Source: Phoenix dactylifera (lineage: Eukaryota > Streptophyta > Magnoliopsida > Arecales > Arecaceae). Taken from it: a stretch of DNA of 64,000 nucleotides. Shown one piece after another: positions 13,175 to 25,543 of this stretch. Position numbers and translations under genes: made by a program. A model generated the notes under the pieces. That model was given only the letters and a program-made list of their open reading frames with translations. It was not told where the DNA came from and did not search any database. The stretch covers positions 20,312,493 through 20,376,492 of the forward strand of contig NC_052395.1 in NCBI RefSeq assembly GCF_009389715.1, read 5' to 3'. Position 1 is the first letter of the stretch. Each line of letters opens with the position of its first letter.

Positions 13175-15990
13175 TGATACGAAGCACATATCTAGCGAAT
13201 GAAAAAGTTGGCAGAAATGGAACCTTTATTTTAGATATATGTGTGCATATAACTTATATAGTGCGCATGATATATCTTTCTTTAATTTTTTAATCTATTT
13301 TTAAAATATAATATAGCAAGATGAAAGTCAACCCAATTGAGCCCATTTATACGATGTACAGGGTTTAGGTTTATAATTTTTGATTTGTTTAATTGTTTAG
13401 ACCTATTGAATGAGTTAAGTCAATATATTCGTTCATGTCAAATGGAGTTAATGGACACATGTTTGACATGTTTTCCTAAACGAGTTGCCCGTGTCATGTT
13501 GCATGACCCATTTATTAAATGAATCAAGTCTGTGTGTCCATTTTTATCCATTTTAATTAACACATCAAGTTCAAATTGATAATGTTTCTCTTTAACTAAT
13601 GTTTCCATCTAATCCAATTCATTGTCACCCCTAACTAAAATTAGTATCATCTTTAGTATAAAGTTCAGCCTTGACAAATGATACCTATACTTCTCTATCC
13701 TTTTTTTCTTCCTTCAAGAAAACATTGCTAGAACAAATAACTTTCAATCTATAGAACAAAGTCCCAACATTATCCGCATCAGTCAGTAGAGTGTACGCAA
13801 GTAGGAAGTTAGAATCACAGAATTTAGCCCAAAATGATTAGTGGAAAGGTATTTTTTTGGTTTCCTTAGTCTTGTATAAGTACCCAAAATTTTCTCAGCA
13901 AATAATCAATATGGGATTAAATACACACCCGTACAAAATCTTACATACTTCCCTCGTTCAACTCCTGACATCCTTATCAGGTTAAGAGTTTAAATCCATT
14001 CAAATCTAATTACAAGCATTACGATCCGCCCAAAGTCAGCCTCTATGAACCTGTACTGCAGTGTCTCCTAATCTACATAGACTATGGGTCGAGTTCGCTC
14101 TAATACTATTTGTCACACCAATGATTTCACTCAAAATGGCTAGCCGAAAGGTAATTTTTGGATTTCTTAGCCCCTTACGGGTACCTAAATTTTTTTCGAC
14201 GAATAACCGATGTTGGACTAAATACACGCTCGCATAAGGCCTCATAGAGAGCCTATTCTTTGGTTCTAATGGAAGGTAATAATTTGGGAGTAACCATTGC
14301 AAAGACATCAATACCATGCAAAGTATTTGTGAAAGAATTAAAAGGTTAAGTTAGTGTCTGTTTTATGATTAATTCCACGAACTGTTTGAGAAGTTGGCGA
14401 GCTGAACTACGGAAGCTTAGCCCTATGACATCGAAAAAATACTCCATGTGTAAATGAAGCGTAGTTTACACTTCGGGGATTTGACAACATAATAAAGTAA
14501 GGTGGTTAAACGAACAACTTGTACTGCTCGACGACACCCTCTTGAATTGACCTCGGCCACGTCCGAAAACCGGACGCCTTGCTGTCTCTTTACATCAGCG
14601 AATATGACTGCCACCGGCAGCCAATCGTAGCAGCATCCTGGGGGCTGGGGACCGTTGTAAAATTTTCAAAATCTAAAATGTTTTACTTTTTTCACATTTT
14701 ATCCTCGGATGACTCTAACCCGTTGCTTAGCCCTAGAGATATTAGTTATCTGACACATCCACCAAACACAAGGATTCTTAATTCCTGCAATGAGAGCATC
14801 ATCCAATAATCCAATCTAATGACCAAATATTCCTTGCAGCACATGAGAGCATTGTTGTTAATGGCTGTAGTTTTGCGAGCCAGAAATTGGCAGTAACTAT
14901 TGGCATTTTTTGTTAAGGGCAAATAAATTAATTTGAACAAGTCCAAGCAATCATATAGAAATCCTACTAGGGTTGATATCCAAAATTTTAATGAAGTCAT
15001 CATTCTATTGGTTAAATTGTATTGATCCATGGAACTTGATATAAAGAAGTCTATTAGCATTAAGCTTACACTAATAATTAAAGAAGTAGATGCAAATCCA
15101 TTTGCCTTGCTATTATCATATAAATGCGTGAACTGCAAGCTCTGGACCACCCTCGTGCATATGCCTACACTTAACTATGGTTGTATAATTGAAACGTTCG
15201 TATGTCTCCATCACTTCGTATTGCTTACCTTTCAATTTTATTTTCTTTTTAAACTGTTTTGCGTAACCAAAACACTAATTTTCATTACTTTTGAAATCCC
15301 ATTTAATCCCAATTTGAACCTTTAATAGAAAAATATTAGAAGTATAAGAATATTCCAAAAAAAAAAAAAATCATAGCAAACGGTCAGCATCTGGTATACC
15401 AAATCTTGACCATTCACTCAAAATTAAAGCACAATGTGCATGGCATATGATGGAATCATAATTATGTATATACTCATGCAGCACATCATCCGTGTCAATT
15501 TTATTTTCGAGGGTGTGATTCAAATAATCCTTTTGATGGCAGAAATGAAACAAACTGTGAACCACAGCTGAGCCATTTATGGACCTAACAAATAATTTAT
15601 GACAGCGACCAAGTAAAAATGAGATGAACACCAACTAATGTAGCTTCACCATCCCCACATTAATTTCATTTTCATCTTAAACACTAAGAGAAACAGTAAA
15701 ATTTCTCATGGTTCGCTCATTGCATTTTACACAGTGAGCATGTGTGTGTCGGTCCCTGTCATCAAGCAATGAACTCATCAGTAGCTTAGAATCAGCTTCA
15801 ATCATTGACTCTGTGGCAAATCTCTGCAAGAAAAAACCAGAATCTTTTACGAAGAAATAGATACAACCACAACGACAGCAACAACAAAAAAGACTCCGAA
15901 TAGAAGAAAAAATAGCGAAAAATACATCCAACGATCTCCCAAGTCCCAACACTATGTTTTTTTCCTGTTTTTTTTTCTTCAAGCAATTCT
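13175..15990. other. Intergenic; repeat-derived, no gene recognised
   Basis: Around 13340-13560 the sequence has the GACCCATTTATTAAATGA-type words common in dispersed plant repeats. A duplicated segment lies at 13811-13950 and 14111-14248. The longest open frame (14746-15150, minus) has no signature I recognise and an AT-driven composition, so I do not call it a gene. Confidence 0.45.
13811..14248 (+). repeat. Diverged direct duplication of about 140 bp
   Basis: 13811-13950 and 14111-14248 align along their length, sharing words such as ATGATT, AAAATG-CTAG, GAAAGGTA, TACCCAAA/TACCTAAA and ATTAAATACAC/ACTAAATACAC. They probably come from one retroelement family. The copies are clearly old. 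Confidence 0.5.
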
Positions 15991-16001
15991 TCTGCTTAGA
16001 A

Positions 16002-16511
16002 TCACTCAGGAATGGTGACGAGTACGGGCCGCCAAGCCCGCCGCAGCAACCGATACCGAAGCCCCCCGGATCCAGACCTCAGGCCGCCGCCGCTGCCGCC
16101 GCCACGGAGCCGGCCGGCGAACCTCCCGACCGCCAGCCCCCCGAACCCGAACCTCCTCGCGACGCCACCACGACCGCCCCCATCCCCGCCACTGACACGG
16201 CCGCCTTCGCCCCCTACTTCCCCTCCCACTGCCGGAGGCGAGGACACGAACAGATCCCTGAGCGTGTGGCTCAGGAGCCCCTTCTTCTCCCCCGGATCCT
16301 CCGTCTCACCAGCGGCGGCTGGCTTCGCCGGGGCGAGCAGCGTCCGGCCACACGACCGGCCGAGGAGCCTCCTCAAAGTCTTCCGCCGACGGAGGCGGAA
16401 TGCCGGGCTCGCGGCCGCGGCCGCCGCGGCGGGGGCGGGGCTCCGGGATGGGCTCCTCGCCGCCGTGGCGCATTGCGTCGCGAGAAGCTTAAATTTCTGC
16501 AACGTCGCCAT
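16002..16511 (-). CDS. Small plant-specific protein of unknown function (MATLQKFKLLATQC family)
   Basis: Intronless frame of 169 residues, read from ATG at 16509-16511 to a stop at 16002-16004. The start MATLQKFKLLATQC, a basic RLRRRKTLRRLL block around residues 40-50, a central LKDLFVSSPP-like motif (here LRDLFVSSPP) and the C-terminus RAWRPVLVTIPE are, to my knowledge, conserved in short uncharacterised proteins across flowering plants. The middle is low-complexity (alanine run near residues 30-36, glycine-rich repeats later). The frame extends upstream to 16856 without a stop, but the internal ATG fits the family. No signal peptide or membrane segment is visible. The function is unknown; the basic, disordered character does not allow a mechanism to be named. 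GC content is far above the neighbours. Confidence 0.72.
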   Translation of the reverse strand: MATLQKFKLLATQCATAARSPSRSPAPAAAAAAASPAFRLRRRKTLRRLLGRSCGRTLLAPAKPAAAGETEDPGEKKGLLSHTLRDLFVSSPPAVGGEVGGEGGRVSGGDGGGRGGVARRFGFGGLAVGRFAGRLRGGGSGGGLRSGSGGLRYRLLRRAWRPVLVTIPE

Positions 16512-16709
16512 CGAATCTCTCCTCTTTACATTGGATTTGGGTTTCGGTCTGGGGAGGCGAAGAAAGAAGCGTCGGAAGAAGATAGGCAGCGTTGAAAGCA
16601 GGAGCTCTGGCTGCTCTTTATGTGGACGGATCGATGAGATGAGGAGGACGAGGAGAGAGGGAAGCGCACGCGCCACGTGGATAGAGGTTGCGGTCGCGTC
16701 GCTTTTCGT

Positions 16710-16738
16710 AAAGAAGAGAGAGAGAGAGAGAGAGAGTG
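16710..16738 (+). repeat. GA microsatellite upstream of the small gene
   Basis: A run of (GA)n on the plus strand (CT on the transcribed strand) about 200 bp upstream of the ATG at 16511, within the probable promoter or 5' UTR. CT-rich tracts are common near plant transcription starts. A regulatory role is inference. Confidence 0.7.
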
Positions 16739-17197
16739 GTGGGGAAGCCGGCCGTCTCAGTAGCCGGGCTGACGGTTGCGGGCTACCATGTCGCGCGCCA
16801 ATAATCGAAATGGACGCTTCAGCCGCATGATTTCGCTGGGCTACCCAAGCATCCACATCCTACAACCGTGAGGTCGTTTTAGCTTCATACCTATCGCAAA
16901 CACAGACCCAGACCCAGTCCGAAGTTATGAGAATTACGGTGGAAAAAATGATCCACAAAACACCATACATACAGATAAGCTGTAAATGCTCACAACTCAA
17001 AAATCATCCAGCTTGAGGGCTTAATCAGAGCATCAACAGAAGCCCTATATACTATATACATCCCCCTTGATCTCAAACTCAATTAGCGAAACGTTATGAT
17101 TACCTTTACACATACACGTCAAAGCCTGCTAAGTTGGAGATACAAGCCTCTGCGGATCATACATAAGAAGTTCTTAAGAAGCAATTCAGAATTTAGA

Positions 17198-20100
17198 TCA
17201 CTCACTGGTGTTAGGTGTGGTAGACTTGCTCACCCACTTGGCGGTAACAGAGTCGGGTGAGAATGGTGCAATGTTCTTGAGCAAGCCAGCATCATCACGG
17301 GCATCAGTCGCCCCTTCCTTCTCGGTCTTGCGACCCTCGCTCTCTATCTCTGTCAGCACCTCGAGGACCTCTCTAATGGGCGGCCTCATTTCTCCGTCCG
17401 ATTGCAAGCACCTGAAAGCCAGTTCCACGACCATGGTTATCATCTTCTTTGTCGCCCAATCCGACTGATACCCAAGATCCGGGTCGACCAGCTCGTCCAA
17501 CTGACAGTTCTGGATCTTGTTGATTGCCATGCTGGCCAAGTTGATCTCATGCCGGCGCCGCGTGATGTCGACGGCCGGCTTCGAGGATATGAGCTCGACC
17601 AGCACCACTCCAAAGCTATAGACATCACTTCTATCGGTGAGCTGGTAGCACTGGTGGTACTCAGGGTCCAGGTACCCCGGCGTGCCCTGAGGAGCGGTGG
17701 ACACATGGGTGGCATCAGTGGGAAAGAGACGTGAGAGCCCGAAATCAGCGACTTTTACATGGAAGCTGCCGTCGAGCAGAATGTTGTTTGTTTTGACATC
17801 GCGATGTATGATCGGTGGTTCGACGGCATGGAGGTAGGCGAGCGCATCCGCGGTCTCGATGGCGATGCTCAAACGCATAGGCCAGGTAAGAGAACGCTCG
17901 CTCGCTCGGGGCCCGTGAAGGTGGTCTGCGACGGTGCCATTGGGCACGAACTCGTACACGAGGAGGAGCTCGCGGCTGCGGCGGGAGGTGCAGCCGTAGA
18001 GGCTTACCAGGTTCTGGTGGCGGAGGCCGGACAGGATGGCGATCTCGTTCATGAACTGCTCGACCCGCTTGAAGTTGTTCTCGTATAAGCGTTTGACTGC
18101 AACAACGCGGCCGTCTCGGAGCTTTCCTGAAGAGAAAGAAGGCAGTGAGGCTAGCAGCAGGCACAAGCAAGGATGAAGAAGGGACAAAGGGGTTGCAGGT
18201 GCTCTGTTGGGAGCCATTTGGAGCTGCCGAGCAAGTACCTTTGTAGACGGTGCCAAAGCCTCCGTCACCGAGTTCTTTGGAGGAATCGAAGTGGTTCGTG
18301 GCCTCCTGGAGCTCCTCGTAGGTGAAGACATGGGTCTGGTAATGGATGCTGCCCAATTCAGGGTCCTTCGATGATGCCTCGAAGGAGGAATTCCGGATGA
18401 GGTCTTTGGAGGACGGGGAATGCTGCTTCCTCTTCTTGTACCTAAACCACAGAACGCAGAGGACGCCCGCTATGAGGACGACTCCGGCTCCAGCAGACAC
18501 ACCTGCTGTTCACAACAATACAAAAGCAGCAAGAGAACTAGTCAAAGGAGGAGAAATAGAAGAACAGAATTAAGAGCTCTGAATTGTTTCAATGCTTCAT
18601 TCACTGCTACAGGAGATTCACCAGCTCTTGGAACGAGCAAGCAGTCTTCTGGAGTGGATTGCTTCCCCCCTAAGAGAAGCAATCCTAAAGTCATGTCGTA
18701 ATTATCTTCTCCAAAAGCCTAGTGACTTGTTCACTGAAGAATACGAGTCCAATTTGTAAATCTCTACAAGCATTTCTTTCTAAAGAAAGCAATATTAACC
18801 TGCAATAATTCCTTAACAATTGCCTCCATCGATATGATTTTCTCTCTTTGATATTCTATGAAGCTCAATATATTGGATACGGATTATAGAATCCGAGATA
18901 GAAATAGGTTTAGGATCAGTGGAATTAAGCAATCAACTCGGCACAGCTTTAGCTTAGAACAATACAGCATCTTCTGTTTTGAACATTCAAACATGAGCAA
19001 ATCCATTGGCTTATGTATTTCCAAAGAACGTTTCCTCTTTTCTGTTATCCGAAATTAATGAGCCATAGTTTTTACCAAGATTTGTCATATCAGTTGCCAT
19101 TTATTGACCTGAATTCATTAGCGTCTTGCTTGCTCAAAACAAATATAAAAAAAGAATTCATCAGTGTATTTGGAAAAAGTTGATATTGGAATTGGCAAAA
19201 GAAAATTCAAATGAACAACTCCGGGAACACTGCATGCCTACCAATCAAATGGGCAACTGTTACTTCATTTGCAGTACAAATAAAGAAGCCTAAGATACGA
19301 TAATTCTCTTAAGAGATGGCAGGTAGAGATGTGTTACCTATTATAATCGTCTTCGTTTGTTTCTTACTTCCTGCGGCATCAGAAAACAATTACCTTCAAA
19401 CTGTTAGAAACTGATCACCATGATTAAAAGAAATACAATCACATCATCCACTTTTCTTTCTACATCCAATTGACAAATTAAATGACTATTTTTCATATAC
19501 AGGCCTTCACATAAACTATTTCTTCAAGAAAAAAAAGAAAAATAAACCAGAAAATATTGCTTAAGTTAGCAGCAAGTGATGCAAATTATAAAAGCATGAT
19601 TCAAGCTACTTCAACATTTACAGGTCAGAAAGCTGAGAGATGTCACTTTCTTTATCTTCACTGAATGACAACTTTCAGGCAAACTGATGGGGACTAGAGG
19701 TATAACAGTAAGCAGGAAGATCATGTTTCGGTCGATCCTTCAAATTTCATGGAACGAATATTAGATTATAGTCTTTGCAAAGAGTGGAACAATGGAACTT
19801 GTCAAGATATTCTGATAATCATGACCTCTCTGCTTGCAATTGAATACAGATTGCTTAAAGCTTATAAGTAGAGAAAGTTTGGTAATTTCGACATGATGGA
19901 TAGCGGAAGAGAAATTGTATAGGAAAAAAGTCGGATCCCCAAGAGATATAGCTGAGATTGAGGTCATTAATTATGCATGCCCCTTCAGGGTATGAGATAT
20001 TTTTCAGAGGGTAAAAGAACCCATGCCGATTGAATTGGATAATAGGTGTCTGATTGATACATTGGATGTAATGAAGTTTTCGGCATTCCAGACCTGTATT

Positions 20101-23100
20101 GTTTGTAAGGAAGGGGTATCTGATACAATGGTGAGATTTCCACAGTGAAACCTGGTTGTAGGACGTGAACAAACAAAGTTAGGAAGAAGTAGAAAAGGAG
20201 AAATGAAAAGGCAGGCATATGAAACAACAGAAACTATTCCAATCATATTTTCCTCCGCACAAAGTAAAAAAAGAAACTTCCAATATATCTTTAAGAAAAC
20301 CGTTAATGAGAAAGGGATTTGATTTTATGTAGCAGGGACAACTACCGACAGGACTAGCAGAGGGGTAAAGATTAAAGTGAACACAAAAGCAAGCCAACTA
20401 AATCCTATGCCGAGAAAGGGAGGATCCTAATGTCTGTGTTATCTATCCTGATTATTTGGGCTTGAAGAAGAGTTGGGTGAACTACGGAGAGAGAAAATGA
20501 ACAAGAGAAAGGTGTGAGAGCTCCTCACTTTTTCTTGCTGAGTGCATAATAAGCCTACTTGGGCCTCATGGAAATATGACCGTCAGAATGTATAATGTGT
20601 TTCTGGAGAGAGAATTTAGATGCATTGAACTGGTATCCAACAATATGGTTCTTTACTAAGATAATTTATAGATAGAGAAGAATAGAACCAAACAGATAAT
20701 AGGGAAGGAAACAAAATGGAAAATTTTTGCAATAATATGCACAGGATCAGGAAACAAGGAGTTTAAAACAAAAATTATATTAACTTAGTATTTCTTTCAC
20801 GGATTGGTCTATCAATTAGTGAAGATAAGCATGATGCTTAATGAGTAATTTGGTTTATTAGATGATAGTCTTGAGTCAAAGTCTTCCCAATTGTCTTTTT
20901 GCACCATGACTCTGTACATGTCACTTTCATTGAATAAGAAAATTTGTATTACATCTAATCTTACAGGAAGATGTTTGTTTGCATCCAGTTCTTACAGTTG
21001 ACTTGAGTGGAGAGTGAAAATGATCATAAAATCGATGAAAACAGAAGGTATTGGTTTTGAAGAACAGGAGAACATATGACACCATTTTCTATTTAAATTG
21101 TTTATGCTACATGGATGGGCAAGATACTAAAAGATATCAGAGCAATTACAGAGAATATAGACCAAGAAATTTTTTGAATATTCAATCAGCCCACAATTTT
21201 CAACAATTTGTTGGGGAAAAGCAATGATATCCCTAGAAGATAAAGTATAATATGAACAAATTTAAATATGCAAGTGAGTTACTTTTGGCAACACAATTTT
21301 ATTCATTGCATTATTTAGTGCAAATGTAACTATGGTATGAAAAAGTTAAAAAAAAATAATTAGAGGATAGAACTTTCAAATTAGATCTATCATGTAGCAT
21401 GCAAAAAGCATTATCGTTTCATGTGCTTTTCCATATTTTTTGATCCAAAAGCAATGGTCAAGTATATTAGTACTGCTCTGTATTATAAGAAAAATAAAAA
21501 TGATAGATTAGTTTCTTTTTACCCTACGATTCAGAACTCCTATCTCACAAAATTCACATTAACATGTGAAGTACTTCGGGCATATTACTAATACTAGATT
21601 TAATCCATGTCATTTCTCTAAGTCAGTGTAACTTCTCATTTATTTCTACTCTTTTCTGCTACGAAGTCTGTTTATTACTGTGACTCCTAGGAATCTCTTC
21701 CTGAAAGGGAAAAAAGGATAGTAGATAGCTCTTATTTTTTCAGTTCGAAGGTTTCTGCTATCTCTTGTGGCCGATTCAGGATTTAGATCACTCATTTCAA
21801 ATATCTGTTTATTGATTGATGACAGATGGTTCATGAATCAAACATTCAGATGAGAGAAAAATTTAAACATATATATCAAGCTTGATAATGACTATGTGTA
21901 GCCAGGCATAAACAATTGAAAAGGTTGAAGAACAAAAATAAAGAAGCAAAGAAAAGCAAAACAATTGGAAAGTAAATTTTAAAAGCCACGGAATAGGAAG
22001 TTGATTACAGTTAAATTCCATTAATAAAACTGACAACCAAAATAAAATACAGATCAAAGGGAAATTAAACTTTTACATCAACATAATATTTAGAAGTAGT
22101 TATGTGTTTCTTCCTTGATTCTATGATTTTGTTTTCACATTTCGAATGCCAGTACAATAGATCAACCAATTGATAATATAATATTTATAAACTAATAGTT
22201 TCTATTATCTGATAATTTTAGAGAACCAAGTTGGTTTCAGGGTTGGTAACTAAAACTACCTTATATCAACTAGGTATCAAGTAAGTTTAACTTCTGAATA
22301 ATTAAATACTACTAGTTATTAATATCGGATTGGGATCTGCCCAAGCTTTCCCTCAAGACAATACTACTAGTTACTTGTTGAATGTACATAAGTATTCTTC
22401 TATATGTCCACAACAGTTTTTCATTTTTTGTTATTGACACCATATATGAAGTGTCTTCTATGCAGCAGAAATGAAAAGCATACAAGAAACCATTTATATC
22501 TGTGATAGTTGTTTTTGTGGATTTTAACATTTAGACATCTGATACTTGGACATTGATGTCAGTCAGTTAGCAAGCAGAGTGCTTAATGGCAGAACTCATG
22601 GACTTCAATCAAAGAAACAGACAAATATCAATAGAAACATTTGAATGGAACAGGAACTGACAAGTGAGAAACAAGGTTATTAAGAAGATATTTGGTCATC
22701 AAATGAATAGAGAAACAGTCATGAGTAAAACAATACGGGAAAAGCCAACCAGACTTATCTCATGTGGTTGACATTCCTTCCTTTAATAGAGAGGTCCTAG
22801 GTTCTTCATCATATCTCTCTCATATATATACATATATATCTACACACACACACACACACATATATATAGCAAGAGGTCAAGAAAAATAAATCTTCTGTAG
22901 ACATGATATTGTCTACACCCTGTCATTATTATTATTCTTTTGAAAAGCATGCACACTCCACACAGAAACATATATAGACACAAACACTAAAGAAGAACTA
23001 TGTATGACCAAGAGGACCAAGCCATGAAGATTAAGTGTTTGACGGGGAATGCATGCTATGCTTATAAGATTGAAGATGCCAGAAGCAGAGAGGTTTTAGT

Positions 23101-24271
23101 CATGATCAAGGGCTTGGTTCCTAGGCTTGAAAACTGTCATGAAACATATAAAGGTATCAATTGATCAACCGAAACCAAGCAGCATCCAAGGAAATACTCC
23201 GAGATCAATAAACTAACTCATCTTCCCATCAATCTCTGTGAAATTCTTACAGCGGAACCGAACAGAAAGTAGTCTGAAAAATGACAACTTCCCAAGTGGG
23301 ATTGATCAGGGAAGATCCACATAAAATAGGCTTCTTGTCATTATATTTGTAGATGCCTAGGAGGAACCAGTCATAAATTGACCGCATGCATCAACCTTAT
23401 AAACTAAACCATGCCATGTATCTGCTACATCTTATGCTTCAAAATGTTCAAATTCGCATGTAAAGATATTATCAGCAGAGAACAAAGGAACTATAAAGTA
23501 ACATCTATCTTGCCATAATCCCTACACGAACTCCTTTAGGTGAGGTGAGGACTCACTGCAACTTCTCAGATGGCGTCTATCAGGGCAGATACACATGAAA
23601 CTCGCCGTGTTGTTATCATATCCACATTGGCCACCGCTTGTGCTGCACTCTGCGCAATCCTCTGCGGTCCAGTCCAACAAGAAACCATGCTTCAAAAGCT
23701 CCGCATAGTTACTGCTGACCATCCCAGAAACCAACACGGGCGCAATAACAGACTCGCACGTACTGTAAAAATTCAGCTGATCTCCGACGAAATACGCCGG
23801 CGTGATATCATTATGACAAGGTATTTCTTGGTAGTTGCGTGGCCTCTCCGAACAATTGAAGAGAAAGAAGAGACTCTTATTAGTTGAGTTAACACGAAAC
23901 AGGGTTCGGCCGAGCGTGAGATTGTAGCGTGGAAACGGGCAATCGCTGTCGAGGAAATCGGCTTGAGTGACAAGAAGTGATCTCCTATCGTAGAAGATAC
24001 GCTTAATACGATAGTCGCGGCCGAGGAGTTTAAGGACAGGGACGGAGCTGTTGCAGGTCACCAGAAAAGACGGAAACCCACAATAAGACGGGTGCTGATC
24101 CTGGATCCAGAACGGGTAGCTTATGTTTAAGCCATTCCCGCAGTTCTTTGGCTCACAGGCTTCTGCTGTTGGGTCGGCAGCAAAGACTGGCCCCTCTCTC
24201 AACAAAGAGGAGATGAGGAAGAAGAAGATAGAGAAGGACCCTTTGGATTGCAGTAAGATTCCGGGATTCAT
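17198..24271 (-). CDS. LRK10L1: LRK10L1-type receptor-like kinase (LEAF RUST 10 DISEASE-RESISTANCE LOCUS RECEPTOR-LIKE PROTEIN KINASE-like 1)
   Basis: Single-pass plasma-membrane receptor kinase, here joined from exons 23557-24271, 18239-18502 and 17198-18126 (1908 nt, 635 residues). Exon 1 has a signal peptide and the galacturonan-binding WAK domain (CEPKNCGNGLNISYPFW), then the WAK-associated C-terminal domain (CAECSTSGGQCGY). Exon 2 has the membrane span (GAGVVLIAGVLCVLWF) and the kinase start with glycine loop GDGGFGTVYKG. Exon 3 has VAVK (Lys about 338), HRDVKTNN (about 434-441), ADFG (Asp about 454) and GTPGYLDPEY, so it is an intact RD kinase. Splice phases agree: exon 1 ends phase 1 at GCA|GTGAGT and exon 2 opens phase 1. 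The three-exon plan is the usual one for this family. Intron 1 is 5054 nt and contains another receptor fragment. Which ectodomain exon is really spliced to the kinase is open; four more lie upstream. The family acts in wall sensing, ABA and pathogen responses. Confidence 0.85.
19855..20246 (-). pseudogene. Lr10-type receptor kinase ectodomain remnant (signal peptide plus GUB_WAK-like part)
   Basis: On the minus strand an ATG at about 20220 opens a hydrophobic leader (MPAFSFLLFYFFLTLFVHV). After a one-base frame slip the sequence continues as HHCIRYPFLTNNT, ECRKLHYIQCINQTP, FYPLKNISYPEGACIINDL and ends at a stop (19855-19857). The C...YPF start and the conserved ISYP...C.I.DL line are what remains of a galacturonan-binding WAK domain of the Lr10/LRK10L2 branch. 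It is clearly homologous, base by base, to the opposite-strand stretch at 53445-53650. It lacks the rest of the ectodomain and its own kinase, so it is most likely a broken gene. An exon that splices across the frame slip cannot be excluded. Confidence 0.6.
22820..22868 (+). repeat. TA/CA microsatellite
   Basis: An alternating (TA)n-(CA)n-(TA)n tract inside the long receptor intron. Confidence 0.85.
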
Positions 24272-25543
24272 CTTATTAGATGAAGAGAATAGAAGAGAAG
24301 AAGAGGAAGGGGAAGAAGAGTTGGAGAAGTGAAGTAGGTGGAGGGGTTCGTTCAGTGGGGTGATGATGTGACACGTTCCCCCTCCCCATTTCTAATTTTG
24401 GAAGTCGCCGTTTGACTAAGCCAACGAAACGGACTGAACAGACATAAAAAAAGAAAAAAAAATCAAAGGATTAGGATTTGGAAGAAGGAAAGGTCGATGC
24501 CGACAACGCGGGTTACTTTCTTTATCGGCTATTCTTGACCCTAATCTGAAACCTTTAACTTCTCCTGGGATACAGACAGAGATATCGGGGCACACAGTTG
24601 CCCGTCACCCACGATTATATGCATAGGTGTCATCACCATCGTCATTCCCAGCCTGATGATTATTTTATGATCAAGCTCAGCTTGACCCAGTCTAAGTCTA
24701 ATCAAAGTTGATTTAAAATTAATTGTAAGCTTAAAAATTCAGATTAGACTCGATTTATTTATTGTTATTTTAAGCTTGATTCAAGTTTAAATTCAAACCA
24801 AGCTAAACGGAAGCATCATTAATGGATGCATCTACAGATTGATTATTTGCAGCGCAAATATAAACATGGACATGAATAAAATAGTTAAACTTTATAAATC
24901 ATCAGATCAAAAATATCACTATATGAAAGATGATTTAAGTTCAAGATATTAAATTTGTCGCTTACTTTATTTCGAAGTTTATAATTAAAGATATATAAGA
25001 CCAAATAAGATTGCAGATATAATTTGGTATTCTAATAGATTGATACAAATCACATGATTGTCTAGTTATATTGGTATCTATTCTTTTTAAACCGATATGT
25101 ATATACAGATATGTTATTATTATCCAATGTTAAAATTTACCCAGTAATAAAAAGATGACTTGAATCAGAAAGACAATCTATTATACTACTTGGTCAAATA
25201 TCAATTACCTATAAATCAACAGGTAACAAGTGGACAATAAGAATCATAGAGGGCAATTTGTTAGGTTATTTTTCATCATGTCTTTATCAATCACCAATAG
25301 GCCCTGCGCTCTGCTCTGTCTCAGCCTCCTCTAAACCGAAACCAGTAAACTTAGAGATTCCGTGATCTTTTAGTTATCAGATTTCAAACCTTCAAATCCA
25401 TTTGAGCCTCTGGATCTGATTCTTTGAACATAACTTTTTGCCCACCGAATTAATATACTTGGTATTAGGAAGAAATAAGATGTAAACCAATGGATTTCAG
25501 GAGGGGGAGAGAGAGTGAGAGAGAGAAGCATCTAAAGGCATAC
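24272..25543. other. Spacer between two ectodomain exons
   Basis: No kinase or membrane exon is visible on the minus strand, although the exon at 25544-26342 would need one. The 24850-25010 part is a dispersed repeat also present at about 57190-57345. Confidence 0.5.
24850..25010 (+). repeat. Dispersed AT-rich repeat (second copy near 57190-57345)
   Basis: Shares words such as ATAGTTAAACTTTAT, ATTGTCGCTTA/TTTGTCGCTTA, and AAGAC(C/T)AA with the copy on the same strand at 57190-57345. The type of element is not known. Confidence 0.45.

Larger units (their letters stand above)
18503..23556 (-). other. Long intron between ectodomain and kinase exons
   Basis: A 5 kb AT-rich stretch. It contains the Lr10-type ectodomain remnant at 19855-20246 and a TA/CA microsatellite at about 22820-22868. 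I see nothing else coding in it. Confidence 0.55.

Noticed and set aside
14746-15150. 134-codon minus-strand frame
   Set aside because: AT-rich composition, no motif, overlaps another frame of similar length; no support for a gene.
16012-16830. Plus-strand frame of 272 codons over the small gene
   Set aside because: Proline/arginine-rich low complexity, antisense to a conserved frame; explained by high GC content.
23557-24271. Reading this exon as a complete secreted protein ending at 23522
   Set aside because: The in-frame extension past GCA|GTGAGT is only eleven codons and unconserved, while the donor is strong and the family is always spliced here.
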